Position numbers and translations under genes: made by a program. Positions 25,308 through 33,563 of a stretch of DNA of 64,000 bases are shown piece by piece. Source of the DNA: CBDAPE01 sp965198325 (GTDB lineage Bacteria; Pseudomonadota; Alphaproteobacteria; UBA828; JAPUJA01); assembly GCA_965198325.1 (NCBI GenBank), contig CBDAPE010000015.1:310001-374000 (forward strand). Direction: 5' to 3'. The notes below the pieces were generated by a model. That model had not been told where the DNA came from, searched no databases, and saw nothing but the letters and a program-made list of their open reading frames with translations. Every line of letters starts with the position of its first letter. Position 1 is the first letter of the stretch.

Positions 25308-26332
25308 GCGGTCAACTCCAGGGCGGCCTTTTCCGCCGCCGTGTAAAACGCGTCCGCATGGCAATTCTCGCGCGCCACGCCCAGTTCGTAAAGCTGGACG
25401 AGACAGCTTTCCACCATCGGCGGGGGACCGGCGAGGTAGGCGCGTGCGCCCTCGCCGGCGATGCGGTCTTCGCCAAGACCGTCCGCCAGCAGCCCGGTCC
25501 GCCGCTCCGTGGGCCCGACGGGCTCGGACAGCACGACCCGGTAGTCGAGATTTGCATGGGCCGACGCCAGGTCCTTGAAGTGATCCTCGAGATAAACGTC
25601 GCGCTCGTCGCGCACCCCGTGGTAGAGCCGGATCGGCGCTTTGAGCCCCGCGGCAAGCGCCTCCTCGACAATCGCCTTGATGGGCGCAAGGCCCGAGCCC
25701 CCTGCGAGCGCGACCACGGGACCCGTGTGACGGGCCCGCCAGTAGGCGAAGCCGAACGGGCCTTCGGCGCGCACCGGATCGCCGAGGCTGAGGGTGTTGC
25801 GCACAAAGCCGCTGACCGCGCCGTTCTCGAGCGCCCGAACGTGGAAGTCGAGCGTCGCCTCGTCGGGCCGGCTCGCCATGGAATAGTCGCGCACGGGCAG
25901 GCCGTCGAAGGTCAGTTCCGCATATTGCCCCGCGGTGAAGTGAAACGGCCCGCCCGCGACCACGTCGAGGGTCACGCGCGTGATGTCGTGGGTCAGAGGG
26001 GTGAGCGCGGCGACCGTGCAGTCGAGCCGGCGGCGGGGATGAGCGACCAGCTCGTCGTCTTCGAGGAACGCGATCTCGCAGTCGCTCCAGGGGACCGCAC
26101 GGCAGGCCAGGATCAGGCCGGCGGCGGCTTGCTGCGCCGAGAGCGCGTGCTCCGAATAGGGCGCCATCCGGACATCGCCCGAATGCAGGCGTGACTTACA
26201 GGCGCCGCAGTTGCCCGACTTGCAGCCGTGCGGATAGGGCCGCCCGAGGCCGAGCGCGGTTTCGAGGATCGTCGCGCCCATCTCGACAATGAACGGCTCG
26301 TTCCACTGCCGGACGGTTACCGTGTAGCTCAT
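25304..26332 (-). CDS. 2Fe-2S ferredoxin-NAD(P)H reductase of an aromatic oxygenase
   Basis: 342 residues. The N-terminal plant-type ferredoxin domain has Cys37, Cys42, Cys45 and Cys77 (HGCKSGNCGACKS), followed by an FAD domain (about 105-205, with VRDYSMASRPDE) and an NAD domain (VVALAGGSGLAPIKAI, about 210-330, with LAGPPPMVESC). This is the architecture of NagAa, phenol hydroxylase and benzoyl-CoA oxygenase reductases. It is the first gene of the operon and most likely passes NAD(P)H electrons to the PaaA-like diiron protein two genes downstream. No separate ferredoxin gene is present, so direct transfer is expected. Confidence 0.88.
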   Translation of the reverse strand: MSYTVTVRQWNEPFIVEMGATILETALGLGRPYPHGCKSGNCGACKSRLHSGDVRMAPYSEHALSAQQAAAGLILACRAVPWSDCEIAFLEDDELVAHPRRRLDCTVAALTPLTHDITRVTLDVVAGGPFHFTAGQYAELTFDGLPVRDYSMASRPDEATLDFHVRALENGAVSGFVRNTLSLGDPVRAEGPFGFAYWRARHTGPVVALAGGSGLAPIKAIVEEALAAGLKAPIRLYHGVRDERDVYLEDHFKDLASAHANLDYRVVLSEPVGPTERRTGLLADGLGEDRIAGEGARAYLAGPPPMVESCLVQLYELGVARENCHADAFYTAAEKAALELTA

Positions 26333-26465
26333 GCGTGGTCCGTCGTCGTTTCCAGGCAGGCATCTTGGGACCCGGGCGACCGGTTGGCAACGCGCAGACG
26401 CAGGCTATGAATTTTTCACCGGCTGGGCGAAGATTTACCGGTTCAAGATCAAGGGGGACCGAATC

Positions 26466-27065
26466 ATGACCGACGAACGCGATCTCATAATCCCGCCTAA
26501 ATCGGGGCGCGCCATCGTGGTGAAACGGGGCGAGACTCTCCGGGTGACCGACCTGGAAGGTCACCAGGTGGCCGACTTCGTGTGCTTCAACGAACACGAC
26601 CATTCGGAATTTCTTTCCGCCGGGAAAACCCGGATGAACCCCTTCAAGGTCCGGATCTCGACTGGTGACAGACTCTATTCGAACCTGAGCACGGTCCTGT
26701 TTACGATCGGCAAGGACACGGTCGGCGTGCACGACCTGCTGTTCCCGCCGTGCAACCGCTGGCTCTACGAGAATGCGCTCGGCCAGCCGGGCGGCACCGG
26801 ATGCCTCGAGAACCTGCGCGACGCGCTGGCGCCTTACGGGATCGAAGAATGGCAGGTGCCGGACCCGTTCAACCTGTTCATGAACACCCGCGTGGATGAC
26901 GAAGACAATCTGGTCATCGAACTACCGAAATCCGGTCCGGGCGATTACATCGAACTCACCGCCGAGATGGATTGTCTGGTCGGCGTGACCTCCTGCGCGG
27001 AGGAAAAGGCGAGCGACTGCAACGGCCGGCACGTGACCCCGATCGGGCTTGCGATCGTCCGCTGA
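26466..27065 (+). CDS. DUF1989 / urea carboxylase-associated family protein
   Basis: 199 residues from ATG 26466, preceded by GGGGGACC. The family signature is recognisable: GRAIVVKRGETLRVTDLEG, GHQVADFVCFN, SAGKTRMNP, LFPPCN and the late CLVGVTSCAEEKASDCNG with its cysteines. DUF1989 proteins are associated with urea carboxylase and with amine or amide transport and breakdown; their reaction is not established here. It is divergent from the gentisate operon and is the last intact gene before the mobile debris at 27.4 kb. Confidence 0.82.
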   Translation: MTDERDLIIPPKSGRAIVVKRGETLRVTDLEGHQVADFVCFNEHDHSEFLSAGKTRMNPFKVRISTGDRLYSNLSTVLFTIGKDTVGVHDLLFPPCNRWLYENALGQPGGTGCLENLRDALAPYGIEEWQVPDPFNLFMNTRVDDEDNLVIELPKSGPGDYIELTAEMDCLVGVTSCAEEKASDCNGRHVTPIGLAIVR

Positions 27066-27430
27066 TCCCGCGCGCGGCGCGCCGGCCAGGTGAAAGTCCA
27101 AGAATTGATGTCGTCATTGGATGATGGCTTGCCGAAGGGCATGGAGTAGTGGTCTCGGACGAGACTGGCTTCAAGGTCCACAGCGCCACCCTCTCGCGCG
27201 CGAGACCTTCACGAGACTTATGACGGCAGGATCGGGACAAGACGGAAGCAATATCACGGCCCCATCGGGGGCATGATCGAAACGGGCTGTGCTCACGGTC
27301 GGGGGAAATTGGGGAGCGGGTCGATGGGCCAATCAATGCGACGTTCGAACCGGGCGCTACCCGATGAAGGCCGGTTTTGGTCTCGGCCGCGGGCTGTGCC
27401 AGCTTTTGGCGACAGGAGACGATTTATCGC

Positions 27431-27528
27431 GAAGAATTCAGCTAAGACGATTGTTCCAATGATTGCGGCCGTTATCGCCGCCTGAGGTTATTTTGGCGGA
27501 CGAGGTTGGGGTAAATATAACGTGCGCC
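27431..27528 (+). repeat. 98-bp repeat, copy 1 (diverged copy of the Rieske gene 5' region)
   Basis: The stretch matches 33466-33563 with about nine differences in 98 bp. In the second copy the repeat ends at the GTG start codon of the Rieske oxygenase gene, so copy 1 is probably the remains of a duplicated leader and start that lost its gene. A short frame inside both copies encodes KxIVPMIAAxIA-type residues and then stops. Confidence 0.8.
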
Positions 27529-27607
27529 ATCCCAAGCTCACCTCCAGACGTTGACGCCCTCGCGCATCAGCCGTCCTACAACGGTACTGCGGCCGCCTGC
27601 GCAACAC

Positions 27608-27795
27608 CTTAGACGTAGTCCTTGGGGACAAGGGCTCGGCCGTCGAGCGCGAATGGTACGATCACCTCATCGCGGCAGGGCTCGAGTCTTCCGGACATGG
27701 CACTCGCGAGGAGCCGCTTGCGTCCGGTCCTCTACCCAACAACCATGGTGGCGCAGCGAGTGTGATCGGAATCCTGGTCGGCAGGGCCGGACAGT
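27608..27795 (+). repeat. 188-bp direct repeat, copy 1
   Basis: The sequence reads identically at 28159-28346, 551 bp further on. It begins CTTAGACGTAGTCCTTGGGG and ends GCCGGACAGT. One frame of the second copy is open (GSAVEREWYDHLIAAGLESS) and looks protein-like, but I do not recognise it. Copy 1 runs directly into the IS1380-type transposase tail. Confidence 0.9.
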
Positions 27796-27946
27796 GCGAG
27801 AGAAGCTCATCAAGATCGGAGCGAAGATCGTGCGCCACGGGCGCTACGTCACGTTCCAGATGGCCGAGGTTGTCATTCCTCGTGACCTGTTCGCCGACAT
27901 CCTGCGCCGTATCGACCGGCTCAGGCCGCCGCCAGCCCCGGCATGA
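27794..27946 (+). pseudogene. IS1380-family transposase, C-terminal remnant
   Basis: About 50 residues in one frame read REKLIKIGAKIVRHGRYVTF and QMAEVVIPRDLFADILRRID, then a Pro/Arg-rich end and stop. This is the characteristic C-terminus of IS1380-family transposases. The catalytic part is missing: the upstream sequence is the unrelated 188-bp repeat. It is a decayed fragment marking the left edge of the accessory island. Confidence 0.75.
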
Positions 27947-28158
27947 GCGACGGCACCCCGTTCCTTCGCGTCGCCGCCGACAGGATCGGTGTGCCCGGAT
28001 CGCCGGCAAAAATGCCATTCCGCGCCACCAACGCCGCCAATTGGTCCTCAATCATCCGGCTCGGCGCGAAGATGGCTGTCATTCGAAGGCAAATTGCACG
28101 TCGAGCGGTTTCGAGTCACACTCAACGGGCTGGGAGGGTTCCATATGGGGAATCCCGG

Positions 28159-28346
28159 CTTAGACGTAGTCCTTGGGGACAAGGGCTCGGCCGTCGAGCG
28201 CGAATGGTACGATCACCTCATCGCGGCAGGGCTCGAGTCTTCCGGACATGGCACTCGCGAGGAGCCGCTTGCGTCCGGTCCTCTACCCAACAACCATGGT
28301 GGCGCAGCGAGTGTGATCGGAATCCTGGTCGGCAGGGCCGGACAGT
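28159..28346 (+). repeat. 188-bp direct repeat, copy 2
   Basis: Identical by eye to 27608-27795, in the same orientation. Between the copies lie 363 bp containing the IS1380-type tail. Copy 2 is followed by a TAG stop in the protein-like frame. Confidence 0.9.
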
Positions 28347-28488
28347 AGCTCAACTTACAGTCGAAGCCGTCCAACGATTGGGGAGCAGCCCAATTCGGGG
28401 AGATAACAGTGAGAATTTCCGAACACATGGAACCCTACTTCCAGGGCTGAGTTACCAACGATACCGCGGGCCACTTGAAGTCGGCCGC

Positions 28489-28656
28489 CAACAGAGTTTC
28501 TTTTTCGACGATCCCGACACCAGCAGAATTTCCAAGGCTGACTCCGAGGCGTATTTTGCCGCGCTCAATGTCGCGGTGGGCGAGAATCGCGCGGGCAAGA
28601 CATTCAGCTATACTAACTGCCCCGAGGGCTCCCGTCGCAAAGCGAAAGGATCGCAC
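28489..28656 (+). pseudogene. Remnant of a SnoaL-like gene, partial tandem duplicate of the next gene
   Basis: In one frame the residues SFFFDDPDTSRISKADSEAY are followed by FAALN. They correspond to SFLFDDPNVGRITRPGFKTY and MEGIMANVE in the intact SnoaL-like gene that starts at 28658. Only this central block survives and no start precedes it, so it is a relic of an earlier tandem copy. Confidence 0.6.
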
Positions 28657-28657
28657 C

Positions 28658-29029
28658 ATGACCGTGGCCGAACGCATCGAGGCCTATCTTCAGGCCTGGG
28701 TTACCGGCGATGTCTCAAGTCTGCTGGCGCAGTTTGCGGACAGTTTCTTATTCGACGATCCCAATGTGGGCCGGATAACCCGACCTGGATTCAAAACCTA
28801 CATGGAAGGTATCATGGCGAATGTCGAGCGTGTACGCGATGGCCGGAAATGCGAAAATTTCGTGGAACTGAGCGAGATAGTCTCCAAGCACGAAGACGAC
28901 GGCACAGCCACCCTCTGGTACTGGTGGGCCATCGCCGGCACGACGATCGAAGGATCCAGCCTCGTAAAGATCGGGCCCGAAGGCGTTCGCTCCGAGATCT
29001 ACTGCTACTATGCCCGGACAGCGGAATGA
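28658..29029 (+). CDS. SnoaL/NTF2-like fold small protein
   Basis: 123 residues from ATG 28658; AAAGGA lies about eight bases upstream. The order of elements fits the NTF2-like cone fold: helix AERIEAYLQAWVTGD, then FADSFLFDDPNVGRI, TRPGFKTYMEGIM, and the strands TATLWYWWAIAGTTIEG and VRSEIYCYYAR. SnoaL-like proteins are small cyclases, isomerases or binding proteins; no specific reaction can be named. It lies between IS debris on both sides, together with a partial duplicate of itself, and may be cargo of the accessory island. Confidence 0.65.
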   Translation: MTVAERIEAYLQAWVTGDVSSLLAQFADSFLFDDPNVGRITRPGFKTYMEGIMANVERVRDGRKCENFVELSEIVSKHEDDGTATLWYWWAIAGTTIEGSSLVKIGPEGVRSEIYCYYARTAE

Positions 29030-29110
29030 CCGCGCGGCATTGTTCGGGGAAACAGACATCGTCAGGGTAAATTGGATGGAACCTCCTGACGAGTTTCATA
29101 ACCTCCAGGG

Positions 29111-29257
29111 ATGCAACACCGATTCCGCTATTTTGACATTTCGCTCGAAGTGACCCGCCTCGCGGAGATGATGTACGTCCACCACCCTAACCACTGCGAT
29201 CTGTTCGAACAGAACCGCGCTGCCGCGCTCACGGAAAGGCGCCAACTCGCCGCGTGA
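29111..29257 (+). pseudogene. IS6-family transposase, internally deleted remnant
   Basis: One 48-codon frame begins HRFRYFDISLEVTRLAEMMY, like the N-terminus of alphaproteobacterial IS6-type transposases, and jumps directly to LFEQNRAAALTERRQLAA, like the C-terminus. The DDE core is deleted. The join without stop codons suggests one deletion event. Confidence 0.6.
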
Positions 29258-29312
29258 GGGTCTTGATCGTTTCAAATCCCAAGGCTCAGCCCAATAATTT
29301 CTGTCCGCCCGT

Positions 29313-29426
29313 GGCCCGATCTATAACCTCTTCAACGCGCAACGCCATCTCGTTTTCCGCCACACGCTTCGAACCTTTTGCGATCACGCGATGGAGGAAT
29401 GGAACGCTGTGACGGCGGCCGCGTGA
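29313..29426 (+). pseudogene. IS6-family transposase, second C-terminal remnant
   Basis: 38 codons read YNLFNAQRHLVFRHTLRTF and HAMEEWNAVTAAA then stop, the usual end of IS6-type transposases. It differs from the tail at 29200-29257, so at least two IS6-type insertions have decayed here. The rest of 29030-29565 holds no other recognisable gene. Confidence 0.55.
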
Positions 29427-29565
29427 ATAGACCGGACTTCAAGTAAAAACCTGCCTCGCTTAAGTTAAGTTGACAGCTCCTATTTGACAACTCAGATACC
29501 TCAGCATTAAGGTCATAGAAAACGTTATAAATAATTTGCAGAGAGTGTCACAGGGAGATTAAATC

Positions 29566-30633
29566 ATGACATCTGGCACATTTAAAATAGTCGCCGTGTC
29601 GGCCGCGCTGTTTGCTAGTACTGCGTTCAGTTACTTGGCCACTACGGCCACTACGGCATTTGCAGGCGAGTTAAACCTACTCACGTGGGAAGGATACACT
29701 GACCAGAGCTTTATCGCCGCTTTCGAGGAGAGGACCGGATGTAAGATCACCGAGACCTTTATTGGGTCGCAGGAAGAGATCGCACCCAAGCTCTCGGGTG
29801 CCACGGGAGTCTACGACCTCGTCTCCCCCCAGATCGATTCGGCAAAAATCTTAGCTCAGATGGGTGTGGTTGAGCCTATTGACGTTCCGCGCCTCAAGCA
29901 TTGGGGGGAATTCTACGGGTCGTTCATTGATCATCCCGGTCTCATCATCGACGGCGAGACGTGGGGTATGCCGTTTACCTGGGGTTCGGTCCCCCTGATG
30001 TATCGCACGGATAAGATCGACGATCCTCCGTCCTCGTTCTCGGTTCTCTGGGATCCGAGGTATGCCGGCAAGACCGCAGTGCAGGACGACAAGTCCAATA
30101 TTTACATTGCTGCCCGTCTGCTCTTTGGGAGGGACTTTGACGCCTACAAGATGACCGATGAGCAGCTTGAAACCGTGAAAGAAAAGTTAATCGAACAGAA
30201 AAAATACCTCCGCAAGTATTGGGCATCGGCGGGTGAACTTATAAATCTCTATGCGAACGGTGAAGTCTGGATTTCTACCACTTGGGGCGGCTACCAAGTG
30301 GCTATACTCCAAGAACAGGGTATCCCAGTCGTTGAAGTCCTTCCCGAGGAGAGGGCCGAAGGATGGCAGGATGTCTGGATGATCGTAAAAGACACCGCCA
30401 ATAGGGATTGTGCCTACGAGTGGCTCAACTTTGCGAGCGGATCCGAGGGCCAATGCGGAGTCGCAAGTGTCACGGGATATTGGGGAGCAAACCCGGTGGC
30501 GCTAGAGAGCTGCATGACGCCGGACATATTCCGTCCCTCCGAAGATTATACCGATAACCTCTCGTTCCCAACTCAGCCGGAACCGCTTGAAGGCTATGTT
30601 AACACTTGGAATGCCGTAAAGACCGCCCCTTGA
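29566..30633 (+). CDS. ABC transporter periplasmic binding protein, PotD-like, in accessory island
   Basis: 355 residues with a Sec signal peptide (about 1-33, cleavage after TTAFA). The mature start GELNLLTWEGYTDQSFIAAF is typical of PotD/PotF. ETFIGSQEEIAPKLSG, YDLVSPQID, GMPFTWGSVPLMYRTDKI and YANGEVWISTTWGGYQV complete the family pattern. No permease or ATPase genes accompany it, so it would have to use another system, perhaps the permeases at 17552-19167. It is the first of three collinear genes with the dimethylformamidase and Rieske oxygenase, and probably delivers their substrate. The codons are less GC-biased than in the flanks. Confidence 0.85.
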   Translation: MTSGTFKIVAVSAALFASTAFSYLATTATTAFAGELNLLTWEGYTDQSFIAAFEERTGCKITETFIGSQEEIAPKLSGATGVYDLVSPQIDSAKILAQMGVVEPIDVPRLKHWGEFYGSFIDHPGLIIDGETWGMPFTWGSVPLMYRTDKIDDPPSSFSVLWDPRYAGKTAVQDDKSNIYIAARLLFGRDFDAYKMTDEQLETVKEKLIEQKKYLRKYWASAGELINLYANGEVWISTTWGGYQVAILQEQGIPVVEVLPEERAEGWQDVWMIVKDTANRDCAYEWLNFASGSEGQCGVASVTGYWGANPVALESCMTPDIFRPSEDYTDNLSFPTQPEPLEGYVNTWNAVKTAP

Positions 30634-30676
30634 TGGGCGATGACGGCGTCAAGTGAACTAAACCACACTGGAGGAG

Positions 30677-30709
30677 TCCCGCCCCTTTGATGTCGAGGGG
30701 CGGGATTTC
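30677..30709 (+). terminator. Stem-loop after the binding-protein gene
   Basis: Arms TCCCGCCCCT (30677-30686) and AGGGGCGGGA (30696-30705) pair perfectly around a 9-base loop. Only TTT follows, so it may attenuate rather than stop transcription into the dimethylformamidase gene. Confidence 0.6.
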
Positions 30710-30859
30710 GTGCGAACTCCAAGCCGATCCTGGAAACGATCTCTTTGAGGCCGAAATGGTTATCAAGAATAAGAGTGAATCCTGCATGCCTTGGCCAATT
30801 TTCTAATAGCCTTGAAGTCACTTCGAGAATGCACAACCAGAGACCCGTGAGAGGAACAC

Positions 30860-33454
30860 GTGCCGTCGATTTATAAGATACAGCCCGAAGATCGGATTTA
30901 CGCTGAAGAATTTCGTCGAAATCCGATTGGCCACCACAGCCCTGGGTTAAATCGCATTCTCACCTTGTTTAGAGGTGAACCGGTCGAGAAGAAAGATGTT
31001 CTCGTATGCGTACAACCCCACCGAGAGTGGTGGCTGGGACAGTTGTCCGGGCACCGAGGAAGGCCAATCAGGATTATTCGAGATAAGTGTTTTAGAAATC
31101 TCTGGGACGCGGAGTGGGAGATTTTCAAAAGGCGGTGGAAAAAGCATACGGGCGAAGACCTTGAAGGCCAGGATAAGCAGCGCGAAGCCCCCCACTCCTA
31201 TCGGGACGACGGCATCAGGATTACAGGTTATAGCGACCGCATCGGTGTGAGGCCGGGCGAAACCATCCACTTCAAGGTCTCATGCGACCGCGTCAAGAGC
31301 TACCGCTCCGACATTGTCCGTCTCGTCTGCGGCGACACTGATCCTAATGGGCCGGGCTTCAAGGAGAAGCTCGTGAAGACTGGTGTGAGCGGGCGCTACA
31401 AAGGTCGAAAACAGGCGATTCGCGTGGGATCCCACACGATCGTGCCCACTGCATCCGCACTCGAAGCGCTGGAGAGCTTTTCCCTGCAAGCGATGATTTG
31501 GCCGACTACTCCCAGGAAAAGTATTCAAGGGATCATTTCAAAGTGGTCCGCAGGGTCAAAAAGTGGATTTGCACTAATCATCGACGAGAAGGGCGAGGCC
31601 GCCCTAATGGTCGGGGACGGAGCCGGCCGAGTGCACATCGTCAGCACGGGACGACGCCTGCTCGATCGGCAATGGTATTTCGTGGGGGCAAGTTTTGATG
31701 CCCGGGCGCAGCGAGTCCGTGTATTTCAGGAGCCGCTTGTGCAGTTTCCGGGACATGATGACCCTGCTGTAAAAAGCCAAACGCTCGAGCTAGCTCGGGT
31801 CGGAGCAAATGACTGTCCGTTAATCATGGCCGGAATACAGCAGCGATCTTCGAAGGCTCGGATAATCGTGGGAAACCACTATAACGGCAAGATTGACAGC
31901 CCACGTCTTGCCAACCGAGCCCTTTCACCAGCGGAGGTGGAGACCCTTAAGCATGGCGTTCCCGCCGCTCTCGAAGATGCGGTCGTTGCCGCTTGGGACT
32001 TCTCGCGCGACATTGGCTCCGAGCGCATTGCAGACCTTTCGCCCAACCAGCTCCAGGGCACGATGGTCAACCTGCCCACGCGCGCGGTAACGGGCTGGAA
32101 TTGGACGGGGCAGCATATGCGCTGGAGCGAGGCCCCCGAGCAATGGGGCGCGATTCACTTTCATGACGACGATCTTTACGACGCGGGCTGGGAGACGGAT
32201 TTTGAGTGGAAAGTGCCCGGGCGTATGAAGAGCGGTCTCTACGCTACGCGCCTTCGCTCCGGACGATCCGAGGAATACGTTCCTTTTGCCGTCGGGCCGA
32301 GGCCAGGGCACGAGTCGAAGGTAGCACTCCTTCTGCCAACCGCCAGTTACATGGCCTACGCCAACGAGCACTCAGGAACGGACTCGGACACGATTGAACG
32401 GATGAACGGCGTTGTTTGCGTCCTGTACCCGCAAGACCTGTTTCTAAACAAGCATCGGGAATACGGTGCCTCGCTCTACGACACGCACACAGACGGGAGT
32501 GGTGTCGTCTACTCTTCGCGCCTGCGTCCGATCCTGAACATGCGGCCCAAATACGAATCCAACATGGGCGGAGCGAAAGTCCACCAGTTCAACGCGGATA
32601 CCCACATCATCGACTGGCTCGAGGCGAACGACATCGAATACGACGTCATTACGGACGAGGAGCTCGACCGACGTGGCATGGCGTTGCTGTCCCCTTACCG
32701 GGTTGTGCTCACCGGGACCCATCCGGAGTACTGGTCGCCTAAGATGCAGGACGGGATGGTCGCCTACGAGCGCCGCGGGGGACGACTGATGTATCTGGGC
32801 GGCAACGGGTTCTACTGGAAGATCGCCTTTCACCCGGAATTGCCCGGCGTGATCGAAGTCCGCCGCAACGAGACCGGCATGCGCGCCTGGCCGTCGGCGC
32901 CCGGTGACTACTACCACGCCTTCGACGGCGAATACGGTGGCCTCTGGCTGAACCAGGGCGGCGGGAGAACACAACAGTCTATGGTCGGAACCGCCTTTTG
33001 CGCCCAGGGGTTCGATCTTTCCTCCTACTACCGGCGCAAGCCGGACAGTCTTGACCAGAAGGTGAAATTCATTTTCGAGGGGATCGAAGACGACGAGTTG
33101 ATCGGCGATTTCGGGTTGCTTGGAGGGGGCGCGGCCGGCTGGGAGATCGACTGTATTTCCTATGATCAAGGGACGCCGTCAAACACATTCGTTTTGGCGA
33201 GTTCTGAGGACCATACGGACGTTTATCAGCTTACTGCCGAAGAGATGCTCGAAGGTTACGCGGGCACCGGAGGACAAGAAAATCCTCGCGTTCGTTCAGA
33301 TATGGTGTTTTTCGAGACTGCAGATGGCGGAGCCGTGTTCTCAGTCAGCTCGATTGCCTGGGCGGCGAGCTTGTCGCACAACAATTATAAGAACAATGTT
33401 TCGCGGATAACGAAAAACGTTTTGACTCGCTTCCTCGATCCAAGAGTCTTCTAA
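30860..33454 (+). CDS. N,N-dimethylformamidase-like amidohydrolase with small and large subunits fused
   Basis: 864 residues. Residues about 105-864 match the DMFase large subunit: a LamG-like domain (about 185-360), then the catalytic part with PTASYMAYANEH, SLYDTHTDGSGV, TGTHPEYWSPKM and YLGGNGFYW. Known Paracoccus DMFase binds iron with Tyr399, Tyr440 and Glu521. Here Tyr500, Tyr540 and Glu623 fall at matching places, and the His-Pro-Glu to Asn spacing (621 to 649) equals 519 to 547. Residues 1-100 (EEFRRNPIGHHSPGLNRILT, then WDAEWEIFKRRWKKHTG) resemble the separate 15-kDa small subunit, so the two appear joined. It should hydrolyse a dialkylamide to amine and acid; the natural substrate is unknown. 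Cytosolic: no signal peptide. Confidence 0.83.
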   Translation: MPSIYKIQPEDRIYAEEFRRNPIGHHSPGLNRILTLFRGEPVEKKDVLVCVQPHREWWLGQLSGHRGRPIRIIRDKCFRNLWDAEWEIFKRRWKKHTGEDLEGQDKQREAPHSYRDDGIRITGYSDRIGVRPGETIHFKVSCDRVKSYRSDIVRLVCGDTDPNGPGFKEKLVKTGVSGRYKGRKQAIRVGSHTIVPTASALEALESFSLQAMIWPTTPRKSIQGIISKWSAGSKSGFALIIDEKGEAALMVGDGAGRVHIVSTGRRLLDRQWYFVGASFDARAQRVRVFQEPLVQFPGHDDPAVKSQTLELARVGANDCPLIMAGIQQRSSKARIIVGNHYNGKIDSPRLANRALSPAEVETLKHGVPAALEDAVVAAWDFSRDIGSERIADLSPNQLQGTMVNLPTRAVTGWNWTGQHMRWSEAPEQWGAIHFHDDDLYDAGWETDFEWKVPGRMKSGLYATRLRSGRSEEYVPFAVGPRPGHESKVALLLPTASYMAYANEHSGTDSDTIERMNGVVCVLYPQDLFLNKHREYGASLYDTHTDGSGVVYSSRLRPILNMRPKYESNMGGAKVHQFNADTHIIDWLEANDIEYDVITDEELDRRGMALLSPYRVVLTGTHPEYWSPKMQDGMVAYERRGGRLMYLGGNGFYWKIAFHPELPGVIEVRRNETGMRAWPSAPGDYYHAFDGEYGGLWLNQGGGRTQQSMVGTAFCAQGFDLSSYYRRKPDSLDQKVKFIFEGIEDDELIGDFGLLGGGAAGWEIDCISYDQGTPSNTFVLASSEDHTDVYQLTAEEMLEGYAGTGGQENPRVRSDMVFFETADGGAVFSVSSIAWAASLSHNNYKNNVSRITKNVLTRFLDPRVF

Positions 33455-33465
33455 CTGTTTATTGG

Positions 33466-33563
33466 GAAGAACTCAGCTAAGATGATTGTTCCCATGATTG
33501 CAGCCACTATCGCCACCTGAGGTTATTTTGGCGGACGAGGTTGAGGTAAATTTAACGTGCGCC
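33466..33563 (+). repeat. 98-bp repeat, copy 2 (leader of the Rieske gene)
   Basis: This copy fills the gap between the dimethylformamidase stop and the Rieske gene and includes the GTG start. The diverged partner is at 27431-27528, so the two copies bracket the island cargo in direct orientation. Confidence 0.8.

Noticed and set aside
27943..29070. A 375-residue protein gene running through the repeat region
   Set aside because: It joins a repeat, unrelated debris and a shadow of the SnoaL-like gene; only short blocks look like protein, and these belong to separate relics.
29459..29490. Possible degenerate MITE end (TTAAGTTGACAG) before the island binding-protein gene
   Set aside because: Only about 12 bases resemble the MITE terminus, with no second end and no target duplication. 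It may instead be part of a promoter with TTGACA at 29470 or 29484.
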